From: Paenibacillus barcinonensis
Lineage (GTDB): Bacteria; Bacillota; Bacilli; Paenibacillales; Paenibacillaceae
Direction of reading: 5' to 3'
Length of the DNA stretch: 64,000 bases
Assembly (NCBI RefSeq): GCF_003217495.1
Contig: NZ_QJSW01000002.1
Location: 358,296 to 422,295, forward strand
Shown: in pieces, positions 1 through 7,900 of the stretch
Numbering within the stretch: the first letter of the stretch is position 1
How the letters are laid out: each line of letters opens with the position of its first letter
The notes under the pieces: generated by a model
The model's input: the letters and a program-made list of their open reading frames with translations, nothing else
Databases searched by the model: none
What the model was told of the DNA's origin: nothing
Program-made: the position numbers and the translations under genes

Positions 1-2
1 TA

Positions 3-899
3 ATTGTAGATGAATTTATCTCCGTACAAGATCTCTCCCCTGCTTCAAGAAAGCAATATACAAGTGTGCTTCGACAATTTGGTTGGTATCTTTTTAGTTC
101 AATGAATGACAAGCCATTTTATAAGATCACTAAACGTGATTTCTTGCGGTATCTAAGTTTCATACGTGACAATCGTAAAATGTCCTCCTCAGCAATTAGT
201 TTGAGAAAATCTGTTGTATCTAGTCTTTGCAACCACATTGAAAATATTATCGCAGACGAAGAAGAGAATTATAAAGGTTTTAGAAACTTTACTCGTGGAC
301 TCCCTGCTATCGCGCGGAATAGAGTTTATGAGAAGGTTAAAGTTACCAAAGATGAATATGACTCAATGATGAAGATTCTTGAAGAAGATCAAAACTGGCT
401 AGGTATGGCATGGCTTGCTACAGCTTTCCTTGTAGGTGCTAGACGTTCAGAGATCATTCAGTTCAAGTCGGAAATCATGGACTATAAAGTTCCTGAAGGC
501 CAGAACTATGTACTATCTCACGTAGTTCGCGGTAAGGGCCCTAGCACCGATGGTAAACCACTCGAATATATGGTTCCATTAGAGGTTTTACCATATTGGC
601 AAAAGTGGATTGATACACGAGGTTACGAAAGCGAATTTGTTTTTACAACTAGATATGGCAATGAGATAAAAGCGATGTCTTCTGCATGGGCTAATGATTT
701 CTGTACCAATGTTTTATCAGACATGTTAGAGCGTAGAATCAATGTACATATATTTAAAAACTCATGTATCACATATTTGCTAGAATCTGGCGTGCCGATG
801 CATTTGGTATCTAAATATGTCGCCCACCACAATGATATTTCAACAACACAGATTTATGACTTGAGAGATTTCGAAGAAGAAAAGAATCAGATTTTCTAA
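3..899 (+). CDS. Tyrosine-recombinase-like phage protein, 5' end cut by window edge
   Basis: The frame is open to the window edge. Residues before the first possible GTG (66) continue a typical SAM-like N-terminal core-binding domain, so the gene starts upstream. The catalytic domain shows GARRSEI (first Arg), a GKG turn for the beta-hairpin Lys, and YVAHHNDISTTQIYDL with the C-terminal His and the nucleophile Tyr. The H-x-x-R box reads HIFK, so the second active-site arginine is a lysine. The gene sits in the late operon just before the tail genes, not at the prophage end. SPbeta-type phages carry such recombinase-fold proteins in similar places, some acting as regulators rather than integrases. 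I therefore infer a recombinase-fold protein of uncertain activity rather than the phage integrase. Confidence 0.85.
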   Translation: MVDEFISVQDLSPASRKQYTSVLRQFGWYLFSSMNDKPFYKITKRDFLRYLSFIRDNRKMSSSAISLRKSVVSSLCNHIENIIADEEENYKGFRNFTRGLPAIARNRVYEKVKVTKDEYDSMMKILEEDQNWLGMAWLATAFLVGARRSEIIQFKSEIMDYKVPEGQNYVLSHVVRGKGPSTDGKPLEYMVPLEVLPYWQKWIDTRGYESEFVFTTRYGNEIKAMSSAWANDFCTNVLSDMLERRINVHIFKNSCITYLLESGVPMHLVSKYVAHHNDISTTQIYDLRDFEEEKNQIF

Positions 900-949
900 T
901 TTAAACACTGTAAAATTACCATTTCATTTTGATTTTAAGGGAGCTAAAA

Positions 950-1363
950 ATGAAAATATACAATCATCAACTTGAGAAATTAATTGTCTTCCTCCACTCG
1001 CTTGAGTTGGAACGGAAAGATTCTCGTATGAGAACACGCTTTAAGAATTTACTGATAGATAAACTGCAAACAGTTATGGATGAAACAGTTGAAATCAATA
1101 AGCAATACATAGCGCATGATGAAAATAATCAACCAATTAAGGAGAACGGTGATTATCTAATCAAAGATAATGTGAAGCGTGTAGCCGATATCAATGAGTT
1201 AATGAATGAAGCATATGAGGTTCCACAGGATATCAACAACAGAGAAATGTTATTGTCCATTAAAGATAGTGTTCTCAACCATTCCCCCGCTACATTTAAA
1301 GGTGATGAAGCAGACACCTATGATATGGTGTGTGAGTTGGTTGAACAAATTGAATACGAGTAA
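950..1363 (+). CDS. Small conserved phage protein (DUF1617-like), pre-tape-measure gene
   Basis: 137 residues, starting at the ATG that follows AAGGGAG by seven bases; an upstream TTG lacks a site. The N-terminus is helical and basic (LELERKDSRMRTRF), and the remainder is acidic without known catalytic motifs. It resembles the DUF1617 family of siphophage proteins encoded just before the tail-length gene, but I rely on general pattern only. It ends just before a strong hairpin terminator that separates it from the tape measure. A role in tail assembly is suggested by position; no function can be read from the sequence. Confidence 0.75.
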   Translation: MKIYNHQLEKLIVFLHSLELERKDSRMRTRFKNLLIDKLQTVMDETVEINKQYIAHDENNQPIKENGDYLIKDNVKRVADINELMNEAYEVPQDINNREMLLSIKDSVLNHSPATFKGDEADTYDMVCELVEQIEYE

Positions 1364-1370
1364 ACATTAG

Positions 1371-1400
1371 GAAGCGATCATTTGAATCGCTTCTTTTTTA
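1371..1400 (+). terminator. Intrinsic terminator before tape measure
   Basis: Eight-base stem GAAGCGAT/ATCGCTTC with a seven-base loop, followed by six T. It closes the unit containing the small phage gene, or attenuates read-through into the tape-measure gene. Confidence 0.85.
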
Positions 1401-1445
1401 TTTCTCTTTTAACACTAGAAGCAAAAAGGAAGTGATTTAAGTAAT

Positions 1446-2875
1446 ATGAGTCAAGATTTGCGTATCCTCATAGACAGTTCAATCAATGTCGGAAGTTCCA
1501 TTAAGAACATAAATAACGATATCAAGGCTTTAGGGTCTCACCCCTCCCTCAAATCCTTAAATTTGAAAGTGGATATTGATAAGTCATTCGTTAAAGCAAT
1601 GAATGAGTTTGTCTCGGCAACTAAAGTGTTGAGTAATGCACTCGAACAGCAACAAAAAGTTGTAAATGAATCAGTTAAGACAACTAAATTGTTAGATGGA
1701 TCAATTGAAAAAGTAACACAGAAACAATTAGCTAATGGAACAATTATTACTCAGACAACGAAGAAGATTAATGAAGAAACTCAAGCCTATAATGAGCAGA
1801 AGAAAACACTACAACAGCTTGAGAAAGAATTAGATGGTTATTCTCTAGCAAGAACCAGAGCCAATAAAAATAAGTTAGGCGAAATCAATAGTACTACTAA
1901 TACATATAAAAATCAGGCTGGTCAACAGGTCAATGTTAATGTTGATCGAGATGGAAATGTAAAGAACTATAGTCAAGTGACAGACTATCTAAAACAACAG
2001 CAAGAGGCGTTGCAAAAAGAGCAAGCGATTAATAGGCAACGTGAACAAGTAGCACAACAGGAATATGCAACCCGTAAGGCTTTAGCAGATAAGAATCTCA
2101 AAGAAGAAGAACAACGTAATCAACAATTTATAAATCAACTTAGAAATAGATTTGCTGAAGAGCAGCGTATTGCTCGTGATCGTAATGCATTAGACAGAGC
2201 ACATTCAGCGGCAATCACGGAAGGATTAAATAGACAAAAAGCTGTTGCTGATATGCAAGCGAAAATTACTGCCGCTCAAACAAGATTTAAAGGCAATTCT
2301 TCTGCTGTTGCTGAGTTAAATGCATTAAATGCTCAGTTGAGCAATGTGTCCAAGGTGAGTAATTATAAGAATGCTTTGACAGAGTTGCAGACAAAACTTA
2401 CACAGATTACTACTCAGGCAAAATTGGCTGGGAACGAGACTAATACATTGGCGCAACGTTTTGGTGCAGTGGCTTCTAAGCTGGCTATGTGGGCAGGTGC
2501 TACTTCGTCATTATACATGGTGACAAGAGCGTTAAGAGATATGGTTAGTGTGGTTATTCAAGTAGATAGCCAAATGACACAATTAAAACGTGTAATGGAT
2601 GAATCTACTGACTTTGAAGGCATGTTGAGTCGCAGTATTCAGTTGGCGAATGAGTTAGGTAGAAGTATTACTGAAGTAAATGAGAATGCTATTGGATTTG
2701 CACGTATGGGATTCGATGAAGATCAAACGATGAACCTTGCGAAGACATCAACATTGCTACAAAACATTTCTGAATTAACACCACAAGAGGCAGTAGATAC
2801 ATTAACAGCAGCTATGACCATTTTTAATATTGAGGCAAGTAAGAGTATTGAAATTGCGAATAAGTTAAATGAGAT
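1446..2875 (+). CDS. Tape measure protein, exon 1 of 4
   Basis: The ATG follows AGGAAGTGAT. This exon encodes the coiled-coil N-terminus (long Gln/Lys/Glu-rich heptads, residues ~80-300) and the start of the conserved tape-measure domain, ending at codon 477 within ...KLNEI. The frame continues a few codons into intron and stops at 2897. Joining 1446-2875, 3144-3222, 4641-4715 and 4993-10209 gives 6801 nt, exactly 2267 codons, with an unbroken conserved block (NEI-DNNFAVTTQ...NTFG-VSMEELLG...SGSVIG-NSLKSIYSR). The ~2266-residue product is about the size of the giant SPbeta-type tape measure and would set tail length and pass through the tail during DNA ejection. Splice points were inferred from protein continuity and P1 pairing. 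Confidence 0.9.
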
Positions 2876-3143
2876 TAAATTCGGTCTCCTCGTGTAGCAA
2901 TGCACGTAGACAAACCTTTTCTGATTGACTTGGATATCCCACCGGGACAACAAGGGGCAAGTTTAAATACAGCCTGAACGACTGAGTGAAAAGGCTCCAC
3001 TATTTAGTGGATGAAGCGACAGTCTGCACTCTGTAGTAATACAGAGAGAAGTACTCAAGTGTAAAGACACTTTTAGAAGAAGTACTTCCGCTACGAATAT
3101 CGTAGTCAGTAGGACAATAATTGTCTGAAAGTAACAGATATAG
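2876..3143 (+). ncRNA. Group I intron 1 in tape-measure gene (268 nt)
   Basis: It interrupts codon 477. Exon GAGAT pairs with the internal guide GTCTC (2884-2888), leaving the standard U.G at the 5' splice site; the last intron base is G. The P7 strands are visible as GACTG (2980-2984) and CAGTC (3020-3024), and a P8-like hairpin CCACT/AGTGG lies between them. In its paralogue (4716-4992) P7 reads GACTA/TAGTC, a compensatory change that supports the helix. A hairpin AAGTGT/ACACTT follows. No ORF is present. Removing the intron restores ...NEIDNNFAVTTQ..., the expected tape-measure sequence. Confidence 0.85.
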
Positions 3144-3222
3144 CGATAACAATTTCGCAGTAACAACTCAAAACTTAGCCACATCAATGACCAGAGCTGG
3201 AGCAAGTGCAAATACATTCGGT
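3144..3222 (+). CDS. Tape measure protein, exon 2
   Basis: A 79-nt exon. The first base completes the Ile codon, followed by DNNFAVTTQNLATSM and AGASANTFG, the signature helix of the tape-measure TP901 core. Without splicing, the frame runs into intron 2 and stops at a TAA after NTFGGVITQAA. The exon is too short to be recognised except by homology with continuous tape-measure proteins. Confidence 0.85.
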
Positions 3223-4640
3223 GGGGTCATTACCCAAGCCGCCTAATCGAGTGATCGGTTAGTGAACAGTCAGCCATATCGGGAAACGTCTAGGGATAGA
3301 AAATTCCGAGGAAAGAACTTTATAAATTCGAATTAAATTGTATTAGTCATGTAGTAATGGAGGTTATTGCATGGAAGTAAAATGTGCACAATGTAGTGTG
3401 AAGTTAATCCGTAGACCTCACGAAATTAAAAGAAATAAAAATCACTTTTGTAATCCCCAATGTCACGGATTATGGAACTCAGCCAATAAATTAGGCAAGA
3501 ACAATCCTATCTATAAGCAGCAAAAAGTTAACTGTGGAAACTGCAATGTAGGGTTTACTGTTCCAAAGTATAAGTATAATGATCTTCAATCTGGAAAAGT
3601 AAAAAATCTATTCTGTAAAAAGAGCTGTCTTCAAAAATGGCAATCTATGAACTTTACAAAGAAAGCAAAGAAAAAGAGTTGTTTGCATTGTAAGAATGAT
3701 TTTTTAACTAAAAATGAGAAAATAAAATTTTGTTCTCTAGGCTGTTCCTCATTGTATCGAATGGTCGTCGTAGACTTAAACTGTGATTTATGTGGAACAG
3801 CGATAGTAAGAAAACCATCAATGATACATGACAATAATTTTTGCTCGGTCACCTGTAGATCAAAATGGAACTCAAAGACTAAAAAGTTACATGTAAAAAA
3901 AGAATGTGTAATTTGCAAGAATACATATAAAGTTAAAAATAATCAAAAAGATAGAAATAAATGTTGCTCAAAGAAATGCTTGAATATTTGGATAAGCACA
4001 GTATATTCAAAAACTGAAGAAGCACAGCAACATTTAATCAAAGGTGGGATCAAATCCACAATGTTAAAAAATTTCTCTGAAACTAAACCAGAAAAAGCAG
4101 TTAGAGAATATTTAGATTCCAATCACGTTACTTATGAGACTCAAAAATCAATGTATGATAAGTTCGTTGTAGATTTCTATCTTCCCAAAGAAAAGATAGT
4201 CATAGAAGTTTTAGGTGATTATTGGCACGCTAATCCCACCAAATACGGAAAAACAGATAATCTTATCCCCTTAACACCCAAGCAAGAAAGACAAATAAAC
4301 AAAGATAAAGCTAGAAAGGCATATCTAGAAACATGTGGACACAAAGTTATTATGGCATGGGAATGTGACATTTATGAAGATATAAAAGGAACACTTAAAG
4401 AAATTATATAAACACTTGACTATTATATTTAATCGAATTTATAAAGTTATCCGTAACGACTAAGTAGTTATAATGGTGACATTATAATTCTACGCTGACT
4501 ATCTTCCACCACCTCCTACGGAAGATAAAGATAGAGTCTGGTCTGCATCTATAATCCATTAAGTGATTACTTAATAAAGAAAATGCAGAGGCAAGCAGAA
4601 ATGACTTGCCCCCTCTTTTACTTAGAGGAGTAACAAATCG
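3223..4640 (+). ncRNA. Group I intron 2, carrying a homing endonuclease gene (1418 nt)
   Basis: It splits FG|VSMEELLG. The exon ends in CGGT, which can pair with GCCG near 3237 (U.G at the splice site), and the intron ends in G before GTATCA. A P2 hairpin CTAATCGA/TCGGTTAG follows the guide. The P7 strands are GACTA (4458) and AGTC (4535), both downstream of the inserted ORF, so the endonuclease gene lies in a peripheral loop before the catalytic core's 3' half. The core is distinct from introns 1 and 3, although the guide and P2 start resemble those of intron 3. Confidence 0.8.
3371..4411 (+). CDS. Intron-encoded homing endonuclease, zinc fingers plus Vsr-like (EDxHD) nuclease
   Basis: 346 residues, ATG after GGAGG. 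Five short treble-clef/zinc-ribbon units follow one another over residues ~1-215, each with CxxC, then C-x2/3-C followed by a W-N/W-Q tail (for example CAQC...CNPQC, CLHC...CSLGC, CVICK...CSKKC). They would bind the target DNA. The C-terminal ~110 residues contain EKAVREYL, FVVDFYLP, IVIEVLGDYWHANP and a closing MAWECDI. This matches the very-short-patch-repair fold used by EDxHD homing endonucleases such as the Bacillus phage enzyme I-Bth0305I. It presumably cuts intron-less tape-measure genes. Codon use is very AT-rich, even for this phage. Confidence 0.85.
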   Translation: MEVKCAQCSVKLIRRPHEIKRNKNHFCNPQCHGLWNSANKLGKNNPIYKQQKVNCGNCNVGFTVPKYKYNDLQSGKVKNLFCKKSCLQKWQSMNFTKKAKKKSCLHCKNDFLTKNEKIKFCSLGCSSLYRMVVVDLNCDLCGTAIVRKPSMIHDNNFCSVTCRSKWNSKTKKLHVKKECVICKNTYKVKNNQKDRNKCCSKKCLNIWISTVYSKTEEAQQHLIKGGIKSTMLKNFSETKPEKAVREYLDSNHVTYETQKSMYDKFVVDFYLPKEKIVIEVLGDYWHANPTKYGKTDNLIPLTPKQERQINKDKARKAYLETCGHKVIMAWECDIYEDIKGTLKEII

Positions 4641-4715
4641 GTATCAATGGAAGAACTTTTAGGACATACTACAGCAATTGCAACAGCCACTAGAGAATCA
4701 GGATCAGTGATCGGT
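4641..4715 (+). CDS. Tape measure protein, exon 3
   Basis: A 75-nt exon, exactly 25 codons, reading VSMEELLGHTTAIATATRES then GSVIG. This is the conserved tape-measure segment that normally lies between NTFG and NSLKSIYSRI, as splicing restores here. Both flanks are group I introns, and exons 2 and 3 end in the same TCGGT pentamer, the bases recognised by the intron guide. Confidence 0.85.
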
Positions 4716-4992
4716 AAACTTGTTGCCGCCTAATATGGGAACATATTAGTGAAAATCTCTTCTAATTGACTTGGAAACCCTAACGTGAGAACGTGGGTGA
4801 CAAGGGGCAAGTTTAAATACAGCCTGAACGACTAAGTGTAGAGATGTCCAGAACGGACAAAGCGATAGTCTGCACATCTATGGAAACATAGAGAGGAATG
4901 CTCAAGTGTAAAGACACTTTTGGAAGAAGTATTCCCGCTATACTTTTAGTATAGTCAGTAAGATAGATAATCTATCTGAAAGTAACAGATTG
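4716..4992 (+). ncRNA. Group I intron 3 in tape-measure gene (277 nt), paralogue of intron 1
   Basis: Exon CGGT pairs with GCCG (about 4724). A perfect P2 hairpin CTAATATG/CATATTAG follows, P7 is GACTA (4830-4834)/TAGTC (4866-4870), and P8 is TGTCC/GGACA. The segment 4801-4834 is nearly identical to 2951-2984 of intron 1, and 4911-4990 matches 3054-3140 with compensating differences in hairpin arms. The terminal G precedes AACTCACTG, restoring SVIG-NSLKSI. No ORF is present. Confidence 0.85.
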
Positions 4993-7900
4993 AACTCACT
5001 GAAATCAATTTATTCTCGCATTACAACTATGAATAAGTCTGAAGATGTGCTAAACGCTGCTGGTGTCTCTATGAAAAATCTTAATGGTGAAACTCGCGAT
5101 GTTTCCGACATCATGGATGAACTAGCAAGCAAATGGAATGGCCTATCTAAAGAAACACAACAAAATACAGCAGTTAATCTGGCTGGACGATATCAGCTCA
5201 CCAGATTTTTGGCACTTATGCAAAATTACAATATTTCCCTTTCCGCTACAGAAACCGCACTTCACTCTCAAGGATCTGCTACACGAGAAAATGAAAAATA
5301 CATGCAATCCCTTGAGGCACGAATCCAAAAAATGAAAACTGCATGGGAAACACTATCTATTGCCTTCGGTGAAGCCGTAATTTCAGATACAATCATCACC
5401 CTCACCTCTCTCTTCGCCAGCATGTTGAATGGTACTGCATCTCTAGTTAAAGAGTTTGGAGCACTACCTGTTGTACTTGGTGCTGTGGGTGTTGGCATTG
5501 CAATATTACGCCCTAAACTTGCAGCTTTAATTTGGGATTTCACCAAAACAAATATTACTATGCTTGCCACTTCCCCTGCTTCTGCTGCTGCATCTTTGGG
5601 TATGAAAACTTTGGCAGGTGCAGCTACTGTTGCTAGAGGTGCTGTGACAGCCCTGAAATTCGCACTTAAAGCCCTCCTTGCCTCAACGATTATTGGTGGT
5701 GCATTCGTATTGCTTGGCTCTGCTCTCGAATGGATAGTGGGTAAATTCTCGGATGCAACAACCGCTACTGAAGACTTTTCTGACAAAACCGAAGAGTTGA
5801 ATCAGAAACAATATGATTTAGCTAATCTTAAAGCCCTTTCCAAAGAGTATAATGAACTGTCCAAAAAGACTGAGTTGAGCTTTCAAGAAAAGTCACGCTT
5901 AGCACAAGTCGAGAGCGAATTGTCTAGTAAATATAACATAACCACTAAAAGCGTTGATGGACAAACAAAGTCACTACAAGAAAATAATAAAGCAATTCAA
6001 ACACAGATTGACTTACGGGAAGATGAATTAAAGGCTGCTAGGCTTGCTGCCGAAATTGAGTATAATTCCAATGCCGATAAGATTGATAAGGATATTAAGC
6101 GAGAGAAAGATGCATTAATTGAAAGAGAAAAAGCTTACGATGATGCACTTGCTAAATATGAAGCAAACAAAAAAGAGTGGGCCAAATATGATCCCGTTAC
6201 ACAAAGTTATGAATATGGAATGGGCAAGAGTGCTAATGAGAGTCTAGCTGCTAATTTAAAAAAAGAGTCTAAACTTCTAACTGATTCTAAAACTTCTCTT
6301 CAAACAGCAATGAATGCAAAGGTATTGGCTTACAAAAGCGCTTCTCAATCATTCATTGATGAACAAGAAGCCAACAATGTTAAAGTTAAAGGCTTAACTC
6401 GTCAATTTATGGACATTTATGCCCGTGCTGCTGCTGAGAGTGGTGTTTCAGATGATAAGCTGAAAAGCAATTTGGGCGAAGTATTTCGTTCTATCCAAGG
6501 TAAAGACTTGGCGAATGCAGAAGAAGGCATCAATCTTCTTAAGCAAATGCCGGGGATTATGAATCTAACATCTACTTCATATAAAGATATGATGGCAGCT
6601 ATGTCTCAGTATAGCTATTCTCCAGTGGTTGAAGGTGTAGAGTCATTAGACGGTGCTTTTAATGACTTCAACTTAACCTTAGAAGAAACAGTTGAACGCA
6701 CAGATGAAATGTCTCAGAAAATTAGTGAAACTGCAACTTTTGTGTCTGAAACTAAAAAAGAAATCAGTGTATTGAATACCGCGCAAGAAGAGTTAGCTAA
6801 AGGTAATCGCTTATCTACGGATACAATAAAAAAGATGAACGATAAATACGAAGATTTTATCAAAGTTACAGGATTAAGTAAAGATGCGATCAAGAAATAT
6901 GTAGCCGCAAAAAAAGAAGAGCGCATATCTGTTGTAAATGAAGAAATCAATAAAACTAAAACGACTATTGAAGAGACAAAAAAAAGAATCAAGGCTTATG
7001 AAATTGAAATGGCTGCATGGGAAAGTAGACGCAAAGTTGAGGCCTCTGCTAAAATTGATGAACTAAATGCTCAACTTGAAGCTGGTCTAATTAATGAACA
7101 ACAAGCTGAGCAGATGTTTGGAGTTTATCGAAGAAACCAGTCTGGAGTAGATTCCAAAGGTAATGTGATCAATAATAATACTACTTCAGCATATGCAATG
7201 GAACGGGTCGCACTAAAAGATTTAATGGCTGATCTTAGTTTGCTGGAAAGTGCTAAAAACGATTTAACTATTGCGTCTAACGAATCCAGTAAGGCTACCA
7301 AAGATGCAACGAAGTCTAATGATAAATCAAAAGAGTCTTATACTGACAGCTATGAAATCTTAACCAAAACACAGAAAAAACTACTTGAACTTGCCGATGC
7401 AATCAAAAAGGTTCAAAGTGAACGCAACACAATGGTTAAGGGATCAAAGCAATACATAGACAGCCTCAAGGAAGAGAAAAAATTAGTTGAACAACAAATT
7501 GCGGCTCAAGAAAAGGCTCTTAAGAATCCATCCGAGTTGGTTTCAACTAAAGTTAAGACTACAACTACCACTACTCCTAGTGATACTTCTTCCTCTACAT
7601 CTTCATCTACTTCATCGAACTCAGGAACAAAACTAGACAATTTATTGTCTAATGCATTGGGACTACAAGGTAAATTCACCTATAAACAAGTGAGTGGCAA
7701 ATTTAAGGGTACATATGATCAATTTGTCAAAGGTGCAATCTCTGACTGTTCTCAATTTGTTCAGGAGATGTTTGATGAGTTCCTTGGTATTAACCTCCCC
7801 CGGACTGCTGCTGAACAAGCCAAACAAGGTGTTGCGGTACAAAAGGCAGACCTTAAAAAAGGTGACTTAGTATTCTTCAACACTACAGGCAAGGCTAACA

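Noticed and set aside
3..899. Calling this the prophage integrase
   Set aside because: It lies in the late operon far from the identified phage end and has a changed active-site residue; the real integrase is more likely near the left end outside the window.
2881..3222. Tape-measure gene as a pseudogene broken by stop codons
   Set aside because: All interruptions have group I intron features and removal restores the exact frame over four exons, with no other defects in 2267 codons.
4990..5000. TTG at 4990 as the start of a separate tail gene
   Set aside because: No ribosome site, it lies inside intron 3, and the protein begins in the middle of a conserved tape-measure segment that continues from exon 3.
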